NCBI GenBank assembly: GCA_964514485.1
Contig: CAZEWG010000015.1
Coordinates: 5,054 to 69,053, forward strand
DNA length: 64,000 nucleotides
Direction: 5' to 3'
Origin: JAEZAA01 sp964514485
Lineage (GTDB): Bacteria > Pseudomonadota > Gammaproteobacteria > Pseudomonadales > Oleiphilaceae
Shown here: positions 51,479 through 60,323 of the stretch, one piece after another
Numbering within the stretch: position 1 is the first letter of the stretch
Layout: every line of letters begins with the position of its first letter
The notes under the pieces: generated by a model
What the model was told of the DNA's origin: nothing
Database searches by the model: none
The model's input: the letters and a program-made list of their open reading frames with translations, nothing else
Position numbers and translations under genes: made by a program

Positions 51479-54136
51479 TCAGTCCGCGAGACTCTTCAAG
51501 ACGATCTCGCTGACGTCTCGAGACAGATTGGCACTGCCGCGAATGCGCTCCAACTCCGCTCGCATCAGCTGTCCCCGGGCGCTATCGAACTTGCGCCAGC
51601 GGGTCAGCGGGGTCAGCAGCCGGGAGGCGATCTGAGGGTTTAATGGATCCAGCTCCAAGACCTGATCCGCCAGGAAGCGGTAACCCGCGCCATCACGGCT
51701 ATGGAAGTGGGTCCAGTTCTGGCCGGCAAAAGTACCCACCAGCGCCCTCACCTTGTTTGGATTACGCAGGTTAAAGGCCGGATGCTCCCGCAACTCGCGG
51801 ATCCGGGCCAGACTTCCCCCTTCCCGACTGCAAGCCTGCACACTGAACCACTGATCCACCACCAGCGGGTCCTGCTGCCACTTCTCATAGAAGCGGGAAA
51901 TAACCTGGGTGCGGGCGTCGGCAAAGTTCGAATGCACGATCGCGGCAAAGGCGGCACTTTCATCCGTCATATTGTTGGCCTGCTCAAACTGACTCAGCCC
52001 AAAAGCCAGCCCGTCCTGATCCTCGGCAACCAGCAGATAGCTCAGGCAGGCATTTTTCAGGGCACGCTTGGCCATCGCCTCAAACGAACCGGAGTAAGGG
52101 CCGGTCTCATGATTGGCGCGATACAGCTCCTTCCATTCGTCGCGCAACGCCTGGGCCAGTTGAACCCGCACAAAATCCCGCGCCTGGAGGATGGCATCCA
52201 GATCCACCGGCTCTGCCTGCTCCACCAGGTAAGACACACTGGGCAGCTCCAGCATCTTGGCCAGCACCGCTTTGTCCTGGTCGTCCTGGCTCCGCAGCAG
52301 GCCACGATAGGCCTCCACCAAGCGGGAATCCAGCTCCAGTGGCTGCTGGGCCTGGACCCGCCCGATCTGTTCCTGAATCACATCCAGAGCGAGTTTCTGC
52401 CCGGCATCCCAGCGGTTAAACCCGTCGCTGTCATAACGCATCAGGAACATCAGCTGGTCACGGTCGTAGCCATAACGCAGCCGCACCGGTGCCGAGAAGG
52501 AGCGCAACAGAGAAGGTACGGGTTGCTCGGCAATCCCTTTAAAGACAAAGGTCTGCTCCGCCTCGCGCAACTCCAGAACCCGGGTGGGCTGACCGCTGGC
52601 CTGCCCATCGACGTCGGTATCCAACGCCAGGGGGATATCCTGCCCGCTCCCATCGAGCAGACCGACCGCCACCGGAATGTGGTAAGGCTGTTTGGTCGGC
52701 TGGCCCGGGCTTGGCAGGCTGGACTGACGCAGGGTCAGGTGATAGGTCTGACTCGCCGCATCATAGCAATCACTGGCCTCGACAATCGGCGTGCCCGCCT
52801 GGCTGTACCAGAGCTTGAACTGCTCCAGATCCAGTCCACTGACATCCGCCATGGCCTGGACGAAATCATCGCAGGTGACCGCACAACCGTCATGGCGGTC
52901 AAAATAAAGATCACTGCCCTTGCGGAACAGCTCGGGCCCCAGCAGCGTATGGAGCATCCGCACCACTTCCGCCCCTTTTTCATAGATGGTCAGGGTATAG
53001 AAGTTGGAAATCTCCATGTAGGAGTCCGGCCGCACCGGATGGGCCATGGGGCCCGCATCTTCGGCAAACTGGGCGGTGCGCAGCAGATTGACATCCTCAA
53101 TCCGCTTCACGGTGCGCGAGCCCATATCCGCGGAAAACTCCGCATCCCGAAACACCGTGAAGCCTTCCTTGAGGCTCAGCTGGAACCAGTCCCGACAGGT
53201 CACCCGGTTGCCCGACCAGTTGTGGAAATATTCATGGGCGACAATGGACTCAATTCGCTGGTAAGCCCCATCCGTCGCTGTTTCCGGCTTGGCGAGCACA
53301 CAGGAGGAGTTGAAGATGTTCAGCCCCTTGTTCTCCATCGCCCCCATATTGAAGTCGTTCACCGCCACGATCATAAAAATATCCAGATCGTAGACTCGGC
53401 CATACACCTCTTCGTCCCAGCGCATGGACTTTTTCAGAGATTCCAGGGCGTGCTGGCACTTATCGATATTGGCCGGCTCCACAAAGATCCGCAGCAACAC
53501 CTTGCGGCCATCCTGCGTGATAAAGTGGTCGTCCTGCCACATCAGATCACCCGCCACCAGGGCAAACAGATAGCTGGGCTTTTTGAAGGGATCTTCCCAC
53601 ACCACATAATGGCGACCGTTATCCAGGTCTCCCCGTTCGATCTCATTGCCATTGGAAAGCAAGATCGGGTAGCGGGACTTCTCCGCCTCAATCCGGGTGC
53701 GGAACCTGGACATCACATCCGGCCGGTCCAGGTAATAGGTGATGCGCCGGAACCCTTCCGCCTCGCACTGGGTACAGAACATGCCCGAAGACTTGTAGAG
53801 CCCTTCCAGGCAGAAGTTTTCCTGAGGCTTGATCCAGGTGTCACACTCAAGCGTGAAGGTTTCCGGCAGGTTGCGCAACGTCAGCTTGCCGGGCGCCAGC
53901 TCATACTCCTCAGCAGACAGCTCACGGCCATCAATCGCCAGCCGGCGCAGCTCCAAATCAACACCATCCAACTGCAACTCATGTTCCTGGCGTTGTGGAT
54001 TGCGTCGCAAACGCAAGGCAGAACGCACCAGCGCGCCTTCTTCGAACAGCTGAAAATCCAGTTCCGTGGTTTCGATGAAATAAGCGGGTGGCAGGTAATC
54101 TTTACGGTAAATGGTTGTCGGGGCAGCAACGGTCAT
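51479..54136 (-). CDS. pepN: Aminopeptidase N
   Basis: The 885-residue M1 metallopeptidase has the GAMEN exopeptidase motif (MGAMENKGLNIF), the zinc site HEYFHNW with the downstream Glu in LKEGFTVFRD, and the long helical C-terminal domain ending SANLSRDVSEIV. It removes N-terminal amino acids from peptides in the cytoplasm. Length matches the proteobacterial PepN group. Confidence 0.96.
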   Translation of the reverse strand: MTVAAPTTIYRKDYLPPAYFIETTELDFQLFEEGALVRSALRLRRNPQRQEHELQLDGVDLELRRLAIDGRELSAEEYELAPGKLTLRNLPETFTLECDTWIKPQENFCLEGLYKSSGMFCTQCEAEGFRRITYYLDRPDVMSRFRTRIEAEKSRYPILLSNGNEIERGDLDNGRHYVVWEDPFKKPSYLFALVAGDLMWQDDHFITQDGRKVLLRIFVEPANIDKCQHALESLKKSMRWDEEVYGRVYDLDIFMIVAVNDFNMGAMENKGLNIFNSSCVLAKPETATDGAYQRIESIVAHEYFHNWSGNRVTCRDWFQLSLKEGFTVFRDAEFSADMGSRTVKRIEDVNLLRTAQFAEDAGPMAHPVRPDSYMEISNFYTLTIYEKGAEVVRMLHTLLGPELFRKGSDLYFDRHDGCAVTCDDFVQAMADVSGLDLEQFKLWYSQAGTPIVEASDCYDAASQTYHLTLRQSSLPSPGQPTKQPYHIPVAVGLLDGSGQDIPLALDTDVDGQASGQPTRVLELREAEQTFVFKGIAEQPVPSLLRSFSAPVRLRYGYDRDQLMFLMRYDSDGFNRWDAGQKLALDVIQEQIGRVQAQQPLELDSRLVEAYRGLLRSQDDQDKAVLAKMLELPSVSYLVEQAEPVDLDAILQARDFVRVQLAQALRDEWKELYRANHETGPYSGSFEAMAKRALKNACLSYLLVAEDQDGLAFGLSQFEQANNMTDESAAFAAIVHSNFADARTQVISRFYEKWQQDPLVVDQWFSVQACSREGGSLARIRELREHPAFNLRNPNKVRALVGTFAGQNWTHFHSRDGAGYRFLADQVLELDPLNPQIASRLLTPLTRWRKFDSARGQLMRAELERIRGSANLSRDVSEIVLKSLAD

Positions 54137-54185
54137 GACACCACCTTCATGTGGAGGAAGTTCGAGGAATCTAGTTCAAATTAGC

Positions 54186-54219
54186 CCCGGGCCCGGTCCA
54201 CTATAAGACCAGGCCCGGG
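54186..54219 (-). terminator. Terminator-like hairpin after yeaC
   Basis: CCCGGGCC and GGCCCGGG pair, continued by GGTC/GACC after one mismatch, giving a stem of about 12 bp with an 8-base loop. It lies 15 bases after the yeaC stop. The T-tract is poor (GCTAATTTG). Confidence 0.5.
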
Positions 54220-54234
54220 TCAGCAATCAAGGCG

Positions 54235-54519
54235 TCAGTTAACCCATTTCACCGGGCGTTCCTGGGCGGCTTCACCCTCATGATCGTGCTCGGTGCCGCA
54301 CGAAGACTGCTCCGCTTTCTTGCCCAGGTCGATATAACCCACCCGATCCTGGGGCGCAACCTGGTGCACCTCCTCATAATGCAGGACCGCCTCCATGCAT
54401 AACTCCCGTTGCTCCTGTGTCAGTTTACGCCCATCGGGCCAGCGACCCAGTTCGATAGCGCGGCGCAAGTTTTGATAAACCTCGGGGCTGAGGGAGCGAA
54501 TGAGCTGTTCCAAAGTCAT
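54235..54519 (-). CDS. yeaC: YeaC family protein (DUF1315)
   Basis: The 94-residue protein matches DUF1315: MTLEQLIRSLSPEVYQNLRRAIELGRWPDGRKLTQEQRELCMEAVLHYE, ending PVKWVN. The C-terminal third carries His, Cys and acidic residues. Family function is unknown. It stands between pepN and a putative Fur-controlled RNA transcribed the other way. Confidence 0.88.
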   Translation of the reverse strand: MTLEQLIRSLSPEVYQNLRRAIELGRWPDGRKLTQEQRELCMEAVLHYEEVHQVAPQDRVGYIDLGKKAEQSSCGTEHDHEGEAAQERPVKWVN

Positions 54520-54657
54520 GGAGAGACCTCGTTGACGTGCGAAAACAAAGGGTGTTTCTGAAAACTAATGAATCCGGCGACTATAGCACAGTGCGCGGAA
54601 CGGCGGCCATGCAGCGCAACGGGCCTTCAACCCGAATTAAAAAGCTCAGGAAAAAGC

Positions 54658-54685
54658 TTGACCTGCCAATGATAATGATTATCAT
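54658..54685 (+). promoter_or_regulatory. Sigma-70 promoter overlapped by a Fur box
   Basis: TTGACC (54658-54663), a 16-base spacer and TATCAT (54680-54685) each match consensus at 5 of 6 bases. The predicted start is about 54691. No protein-coding gene follows on this strand. Confidence 0.6.
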
Positions 54686-54686
54686 T
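54668..54686. promoter_or_regulatory. Perfect Fur box
   Basis: AATGATAAT-G-ATTATCATT is a perfect 9-1-9 inverted repeat of the classic Fur-binding type. It covers the spacer and -10 box of the promoter above, so iron-loaded Fur would block transcription. Confidence 0.8.
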
Positions 54687-54690
54687 AAAG

Positions 54691-54763
54691 GTGCGTGTTT
54701 GATCCCACGCACTCTCATCAGGGTGTTTCACAGCTCTCGGCCTCCAACTGGAGGCCTTTTTTT
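54691..54763 (+). ncRNA. Putative Fur-repressed small RNA
   Basis: From the predicted start the transcript opens with the hairpin GTGCGTG-TTTGATCC-CACGCAC (54691-54712). An unpaired stretch of about 26 bases with two CTCTC motifs follows. It ends in a 7-bp GC terminator stem and seven T. It is about 73 nt long. The frame across it (MIMIIIKGACLIPR...) has no ribosome site or recognisable features. The layout is that of RyhB/PrrF-type iron-responsive RNAs, although I see no sequence match to those. Confidence 0.6.
54739..54763 (+). terminator. Strong plus-strand terminator without an annotated gene
   Basis: GGCCTCC-AACT-GGAGGCC is followed by seven T on the plus strand only. The neighbouring genes yeaC and the rhomboid gene are both on the minus strand, so it ends a separate plus-strand transcript. 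Confidence 0.85.
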
Positions 54764-54786
54764 ATGTCGATGTTAAATGAGTGCGC

Positions 54787-55677
54787 TTAAACCTGGCGGC
54801 CAAACCGACTGCCCAGCGCCGCCATCAAGATTCCCAACAGCAGCCCAACCAAGTGTGCCGTGTTGGCCATCTGGCCCTGCACCAGCAACATGGAAATTCC
54901 GGTAAAGCCTATCAGCAGCCACACCAGGGCGAACACCAAGATCGCCGGCGGCATCGTCAAACCCGGTCGAGGCGCAAAGAACATCCGCCACCCCACATAC
55001 CCGAACAGGCCATAAACCACCCCGGACATACCGCCAAATCCGGGGCCGGAGACCAGGTATTGCGCCAGGTTGGCTCCCACCCCGGTCAGCAAGACCAGTC
55101 CGAGCATGGTTTTGGTTCCCATCACCCGCTCAACCCGGACTCCCAGATACCAGTACCAGAGCGCATTGAAAATCAGGTGCATGGCGCCGGCATGGAGAAA
55201 AATCGGGGTTAACAGGCGCCACCACTCGCCCCGAGCCAGAGTCTGCTCCAGCATCGCAAGACGGGTATCCAACGTTGCATAGTCCGATAAGGTCGGGTCG
55301 GTAAAAAACAGCTTCGACAGGATCGAGATCCCCGGCCAACCCAGATAAGCCAGCCCGACAATCAGCAGCATCCCCGCCAGACCCGCCCACACCACCGGGG
55401 TCTGCGCCATGCCCAGCAGCCGCTCCCCGGGTGCGTGACGCTGTTGCCGGCTGTCGCCGCCCTCAGCCTGCCACTGATTCAGCCCGGCCCGCACCTGAGG
55501 GTCCTGCCGATACCGCTGGTAGAGTTCCAGGGTCAAATCCCGCAGTTGCTCATCCGCCACCCAGACTTCCTGACGCCCCGATGCCTCAATAATGCGGATC
55601 GGCACATTATGACTGCGCAGGTATTGGTAGAGGGGGGCCAGATCTTCATCCAGCGGCAACTCCAGGATTTTGATCAC
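54787..55677 (-). CDS. glpG: Rhomboid family intramembrane serine protease
   Basis: The 296-residue protein has an N-terminal cytoplasmic GlpG-type domain (KILELPLDEDLAPLYQYLRSHNVPIRIIE). A linker and six membrane helices follow. The catalytic Ser is in GMSGVVYGLFGY and the catalytic His in TAHLVGLLLG; the HLIFNALWYWYLG segment supports the oxyanion site. It cleaves membrane proteins within the bilayer. It starts with GTG at 55677, overlapping the upstream stop as GTGA. Confidence 0.92.
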   Translation of the reverse strand: MIKILELPLDEDLAPLYQYLRSHNVPIRIIEASGRQEVWVADEQLRDLTLELYQRYRQDPQVRAGLNQWQAEGGDSRQQRHAPGERLLGMAQTPVVWAGLAGMLLIVGLAYLGWPGISILSKLFFTDPTLSDYATLDTRLAMLEQTLARGEWWRLLTPIFLHAGAMHLIFNALWYWYLGVRVERVMGTKTMLGLVLLTGVGANLAQYLVSGPGFGGMSGVVYGLFGYVGWRMFFAPRPGLTMPPAILVFALVWLLIGFTGISMLLVQGQMANTAHLVGLLLGILMAALGSRFGRQV

Positions 55678-56669
55678 ACAGACCTCGTTTCCTTTCTGTT
55701 CTCCATACCCCGGATCACATCGACCCAGACAAACTTGCTGGCATCCAGATGGGTTTCACCGTCCATCCGATACGCCACCAGCTTGCCGTATTTCACGGCG
55801 CTGTAGTCCAGGCAGGCCACGTTATGTTTTAACAGACGGGGCTTACCCATCATCCAGTAATGCCCCACAAACACCGGCGGCTCATCATCACCATACTGAA
55901 GAATGCGGCTGCGCTCTTCCGGGGTCAGTTCACGGTTAGCCAAATTGGCCGGCAGACGATCGGGCTGAAACACTACATCACCATAGGTTTTAGGGTCATC
56001 CGCCCAGAATTTGGTGCGAAAGAAGTTGCGGACATAACCGTCGGTTCCGGTAATGGTGATGCCGTCCGGCAGGCGCATATCCGTGCCCCGCAGCAATCGA
56101 TCCATCACCTTGCCGGCAAAGCTGTCCTTCGCCGCGGAGGCATGCAGGAAGTCTTCATCGATCAAGGCGGTCTGATAACGCTGCTTATAGGCTTCAATCA
56201 GCTCGCTGTCCCAGCAGGCATGCACCACCCGGAAGTTTTCAATCTCCAGAAAGAGCGGCAGGGTATAAAACCAGTCGAGAAAGCTGTTCCACTCGGAGGG
56301 GTAGTCCTGGAACTCCGCCAGGGTTTCCTTGATCACCCGGTTGTGGCGGGCGTTGTGCTCCCGCAAGAACCGGTTGCCACTGCCCGGTCGGGCGCGGGTA
56401 CAGTAGCCGAGGGCGTTGTATTCATGATTCCCCATCACCATCTGCGCCGCACCGTGTTCCACCATATTGCGAACAATATGCAGTGCCTCGCGAATGCGCG
56501 GGCCACGATCCACGATATCACCGACAAAGATCGCCTGCCGGTCGGGATGGCGGTAAACCCCCTGGACAAGCTGGTAATCCAGCTTTTCCAGCAGGCGACG
56601 CAGGGTTAACCCGCAACCATGCACATCACCGATCAAGTCATAGCCCTTGGGCCAACGACGCCCCGTCAT
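55674..56669 (-). CDS. Calcineurin-like metallophosphoesterase
   Basis: The 331-residue protein has the phosphoesterase metal motifs GDVHGC (near 14), GDIVDRGP (near 50), GNHEYNALGYCTRA (near 80) and a GHYWM motif near residue 270. It resembles the ApaH/PrpA-type phosphatase fold, but with a larger insert, so the substrate is unclear. GGGAGG lies 9 bases before the ATG. It is translationally coupled to the rhomboid gene. Confidence 0.88.
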   Translation of the reverse strand: MTGRRWPKGYDLIGDVHGCGLTLRRLLEKLDYQLVQGVYRHPDRQAIFVGDIVDRGPRIREALHIVRNMVEHGAAQMVMGNHEYNALGYCTRARPGSGNRFLREHNARHNRVIKETLAEFQDYPSEWNSFLDWFYTLPLFLEIENFRVVHACWDSELIEAYKQRYQTALIDEDFLHASAAKDSFAGKVMDRLLRGTDMRLPDGITITGTDGYVRNFFRTKFWADDPKTYGDVVFQPDRLPANLANRELTPEERSRILQYGDDEPPVFVGHYWMMGKPRLLKHNVACLDYSAVKYGKLVAYRMDGETHLDASKFVWVDVIRGMENRKETRSV

Positions 56670-56789
56670 TCGTCACAACCTCCCGACTCGTACATCCGCT
56701 GCCAGAAGCTCTTCACGCACGTCTCTCCTCTCAAACCTACGCACCGACCCTTGCCAGTCGATTGCCTTTTCCGTTCGACCAGAATGAAG

Positions 56790-57674
56790 TTAATTCGTGC
56801 CCAACGTACTGGCCCAGCCCAACTTATCCCGGCAGGTCTGGTAGTAGTTATGGTTGATAGGATGAATCAACCGCAGCTTCTGCGGCTTTTTGGTGATAGT
56901 GATAGAGTCGCCCGGTGCGCAGGTGACATGAATCTGGCCGTCACAGCTGACATGGGGATAGGTCTCGTTACTCTCGCCGATCACGATTTTGATCTCGCTG
57001 TTGCCATCGACCACGATCGGGCGACTGCTCAGTGTGTGGGGAAACATCGGCACCAGCACAATGGCATCCAGTCGTGGGTGCATAATGGGGCCGCCCGCCG
57101 ACAAGGCATAAGCGGTGGAGCCCGTGGGAGTTGCCACAATCAGGCCGTCCGAGCGCTGGCTGTAGACAAACTGGCCCTCGATATACAGCTCAAAACCGAT
57201 CATCCGGGTGGATTTACCCGGGTGCAGCACAATATCGTTCAGCCCACAGCCATAACTGATGGGTTCGCCATCGCGCTTGAGATACATGTCCAGCAGGAAG
57301 CGGGATTCCTCAATGTACTCTCCCGCCAGCACTTCACCCACCTTCTCTTCCAGCTCCAGGGGCGAAATATCCGTCAGAAAGCCCAGCTGCCCCCGGTTCA
57401 CCCCCAGCACTGGGACATTGTAGTTCGCCAGCGCCCGGGCCGCGCCCAGCAGACTGCCGTCACCCCCAACCACGATAACCAGATCACAGATCTCCCCCAT
57501 CAGTTTGCGGGTGGAAACCTGGAGCCCGTGTCCGGGCAGCACCGTGGCCGTGGTGTCTTCGAGAATGACCTGATAGCCTTCGTTCAACAGAAAGTTCTTT
57601 AATCGCTTCAGGGTTTCGACGACCTGTACGCTACCGATACGCCCGATAAGGCCGATGTTTCGAAATTGTTCCAT
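56790..57674 (-). CDS. nadK: NAD kinase
   Basis: The 294-residue enzyme has the NadK signature GGDGSLLGAARAL with catalytic Asp, NRGQLGFLTDI, the LNDIVLHPGKSTRMIGFELYIEG segment, and TPTGSTAYALSAGGPI. It phosphorylates NAD to NADP. It is divergent from the DUF1853 gene. Confidence 0.95.
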   Translation of the reverse strand: MEQFRNIGLIGRIGSVQVVETLKRLKNFLLNEGYQVILEDTTATVLPGHGLQVSTRKLMGEICDLVIVVGGDGSLLGAARALANYNVPVLGVNRGQLGFLTDISPLELEEKVGEVLAGEYIEESRFLLDMYLKRDGEPISYGCGLNDIVLHPGKSTRMIGFELYIEGQFVYSQRSDGLIVATPTGSTAYALSAGGPIMHPRLDAIVLVPMFPHTLSSRPIVVDGNSEIKIVIGESNETYPHVSCDGQIHVTCAPGDSITITKKPQKLRLIHPINHNYYQTCRDKLGWASTLGTN

Positions 57675-57825
57675 GCTGGACTCTTAGGAAGGATTAACAG
57701 CGAATATTCCTCATGTTAGCGAAAAGATCCATGGATTTCAGCCTCTCACTTTCGCGGCCGGCCCGAACTCGTGGCAAGATAAGTCCCTCTAAGGCCCAAT
57801 TCGCCCTAAAGGATTCCAATACCCG

Positions 57826-58731
57826 ATGCCGGTTTGCCACCTTCCCGCCCAAGCCGTTCGTGATCTTGACTGGGTTCTGACCAGCCCCTCCCTGGTCCGT
57901 CCCATTCCCGAAGCCAGTTTGGTCTCGCCCGACCTGACGAGCACCACCCGGCAGTGGCTGCAAATGCTCTATCAAGATCCCACTCCCCTGCTGGCCCACC
58001 TGCACCAGCGCAACACCCGCCGTCTGGGCAACTACTTTGAAAGTTTGTGGGAGTTCTGGCTCCAGCATCAGCCCCACCTGCAGCTGATCAGCCAGCGCCA
58101 GCAGATTTATCATCAGGGCAAAACCGTGGGTGAGTTCGACTTTATTATCTGGGATGAGCAGTTGCGTCAGCACCGCCACCAGGAGCTGGCCGTCAAGTTT
58201 TACCTGGGTATTGTTGAGAGCCCCCATGACGAGCCCCAAACCTTCTGGAAAGGCCCCAACGCCATCGACCGGCTGGACCTGAAGCTCGCCAAACTGCGGC
58301 ACCAGCAACTTCGCCTGCGCGAGCACCCCATCGCGCAGCAGTGGCTACATACCCGGGGGATTACCAACCTGGTGCCCGAACTGCTCCTGAAGGGTTACCT
58401 GTTCTACCCCCTGGAACAAAGCATCGCCCCGCCTGTCGTGGCAGGCGATCATCACTTACGGGGGAAATGGCTCTATTTGAAACAGCTGGAGCAGTTGCTG
58501 CCCCAGGGTGAACACTGGCTGGTGTTGGCGAAAACCAGTTGGCTGTCGCCCGCCCGGGCCCTGGCCGAGCACCTGCTCTCGGTCACGCAACTTCGCGACA
58601 GGGTCAGACGACACTTTGAAGCAAGCTCCCAGGCAATACTGCTCGCAGCCCTGAAAGAGCACCAGGGCGTGTGGCAGGAGTCTGAACGCTACTTTGTCGT
58701 GGCCGACTCCTGGCCGGGGCCAAGGGATTAA
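57826..58731 (+). CDS. DUF1853 family protein
   Basis: The 301-residue protein matches DUF1853: RRLGNYFESLWEFWLQHQPHLQLI, then GEFDFIIWDEQLRQHRHQELAVKFYLG and GPNAIDRLDLKLAKLRHQQL. The conserved D...E.K pattern (EFDFIIW, ELAVKFY) resembles a PD-(D/E)XK nuclease core; this is inference. No signal peptide. It converges on the coiled-coil gene. Confidence 0.85.
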   Translation: MPVCHLPAQAVRDLDWVLTSPSLVRPIPEASLVSPDLTSTTRQWLQMLYQDPTPLLAHLHQRNTRRLGNYFESLWEFWLQHQPHLQLISQRQQIYHQGKTVGEFDFIIWDEQLRQHRHQELAVKFYLGIVESPHDEPQTFWKGPNAIDRLDLKLAKLRHQQLRLREHPIAQQWLHTRGITNLVPELLLKGYLFYPLEQSIAPPVVAGDHHLRGKWLYLKQLEQLLPQGEHWLVLAKTSWLSPARALAEHLLSVTQLRDRVRRHFEASSQAILLAALKEHQGVWQESERYFVVADSWPGPRD

Positions 58732-58742
58732 CCGCCTGGTTT

Positions 58743-60008
58743 TTAGCGGGCATGCTGCTCGCAATAATCATGCTGGCCCGGCACAAACTCCGCCGGCTCC
58801 GTCACCCGCAGCAAAGGCTCCCCACAGGGCTCGCCGGTGGCGCTTTGATGGGTACACACCGGGTTGTCATAGTGGGCCAGCCAGCGACGGTAATGGCCCT
58901 CGCTCACATGACACTGGGCCGCGGCATAACCAATGGGGTTGGTCATGTAGGCCTCCAGATCGGCAGGCGGAATGGTGATATGCCCCGCGCCCGGGTGGTA
59001 CACCACGAAAATAATATCCAAATCAATGAGCCGGCTGATCACATCACCCTGACCGGCTCGCTCCAGCGACGCCTTTAAAGACTCCAGCTCTGATTTCAGC
59101 CGGTCTTCCCGCTCGCCTCGAAGCTGCAACTCACTATCACGACGGGCCAGCTGCTCCTTGAGAATCACCAACTCCGCTTCCAGGCGGGTCTGATTGCGCT
59201 GGGCCGAGTCACGGGCCGAGGCATCCGCCTCACCCAGCCGGGCTTCCAGCTGGACCAGTTGCTGCTCTCGCTGATTCAGGGTGGCCTTCAATTGTTCGTT
59301 TTGAACCTTCAACTGCTCAAGATGCTGCCGGCTATCCTGAAGTTCGGTTTTCAGCGCCTGCTGCTCAATACGATGAAGGCGAGTCGCCTCCGCCAGCTCG
59401 TCCTGATGCTGGCCGATCAGCGTCTTGATATGAAGGCGCTGGGCCCGGATCAGCCGGGCAATCTTGATCCGATGCTCATGGGACAAACCATCCGGGGCTG
59501 CCCCCTCCGCTGACTTGGCCTCCACCAACGGCTGCTGGATCGTCTCACTGCTTTCCGAGTCGATTTTCTCGAAGCGCAGGCGGTTCTCGCCGACCGCCCG
59601 CTGGATGGCATGGAAATCATTGGCTCCCGGCTTCATGCCCGGGTCCCACATGGCCTTTTGATGCCAGTTGATCGGGCACTGGCTGCGACAACACAGGCGC
59701 ACCAGCCGATCCCCCAGCGTGGGGCCAGACCCGGCCTTTTTGGCCAGCTGCTGAAGCGGCAGACTCCATTCCGGATCGGCCCGGCCGTCCTCGTCGAAAT
59801 ACAACAGGAAAAACACCAGAGCCTGGATCTGAAGCCCCTGATCCAGCTCCACATACACCAGAGTCGCCTCGGTATCGGCATAGTCCGGCAACGCCACCAC
59901 GCCGTCGAGAATGGCCTCAAACTCGCTATAACGCATCTGTCTGCTCACGCCATGATCTTGCATAAAGAACACAGCTTCATAGACCGGGCTGGAATGGGAA
60001 CGAGGCAT
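58743..60008 (-). CDS. Coiled-coil protein with N- and C-terminal Cys-rich parts
   Basis: The 421-residue product starts with a domain of about 130 residues (TLVYVELDQGLQIQALVFFLLYFDEDGRADPEW; LVRLCCRSQCPINWHQKAMWDP). A long coiled-coil follows (about 195-330, Gln/Leu/Glu-rich heptads). The C-terminus has Cys and His residues spaced as in a zinc site (VCTHQSATGEPCG ... YCEQHAR). I cannot name the family with certainty; similar genes beside DUF1853 are found in Pseudomonas as I recall. AGGA 4 bases before the ATG supports the start. Confidence 0.7.
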   Translation of the reverse strand: MPRSHSSPVYEAVFFMQDHGVSRQMRYSEFEAILDGVVALPDYADTEATLVYVELDQGLQIQALVFFLLYFDEDGRADPEWSLPLQQLAKKAGSGPTLGDRLVRLCCRSQCPINWHQKAMWDPGMKPGANDFHAIQRAVGENRLRFEKIDSESSETIQQPLVEAKSAEGAAPDGLSHEHRIKIARLIRAQRLHIKTLIGQHQDELAEATRLHRIEQQALKTELQDSRQHLEQLKVQNEQLKATLNQREQQLVQLEARLGEADASARDSAQRNQTRLEAELVILKEQLARRDSELQLRGEREDRLKSELESLKASLERAGQGDVISRLIDLDIIFVVYHPGAGHITIPPADLEAYMTNPIGYAAAQCHVSEGHYRRWLAHYDNPVCTHQSATGEPCGEPLLRVTEPAEFVPGQHDYCEQHAR

Positions 60009-60323
60009 AGCTTCCTGAAACCTACGTACAAGTCATGGATGGGGAATCGTCTGAAGAACAGCTCTATCAGCCCGGAAAGTATGATCCAAGCCTAGAATTT
60101 ATGCAGCCGTGGCGATCACAGATTGCCGGGGTTGGCCAAGCCGATGTGTGAAACTTTGACTGCGTCCCGCCTCAAACTGTCTACTCCTCCACCATTCTGG
60201 CGCCCGCATCTGGCGCCCGCACACCGGCGAATCCAAGGGAACCCTGCCACCAACAAAAAAACGGCGCACCGGGTTTCACCCCCGGTGCGCCGCTTATCGA
60301 GGCAACGCTTGTAACGATGACGC
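60009..60323. other. Intergenic region between the coiled-coil gene and fadH
   Basis: This 315-base gap holds the promoter side of the coiled-coil gene on the left and the fadH terminator on the right. Nothing else is seen; small open frames here have no ribosome sites. Confidence 0.5.
60255..60292 (-). terminator. Strong intrinsic terminator of fadH
   Basis: CGGCGCACCGGG and CCCGGTGCGCCG form a 12-bp perfect stem with a 7-base loop; on the minus strand seven T follow. Confidence 0.9.

Noticed and set aside
51701..54184. 827-codon plus-strand open frame
   Set aside because: It is antisense to pepN, whose motifs are unmistakable; the long frame reflects GC-rich codon structure. The same applies to long antisense frames at 46413-48095 and 60525-62459.
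54537..54776. 79-codon plus-strand frame across the Fur box
   Set aside because: The frame starts long before the promoter and its peptide (MIMIIIKGACLIPR...) is low-complexity read-through of the palindrome; the RNA interpretation explains the terminator better.
57694..58326. 210-codon minus-strand frame
   Set aside because: It is antisense to the DUF1853 gene, which has recognisable family segments and better coding character.
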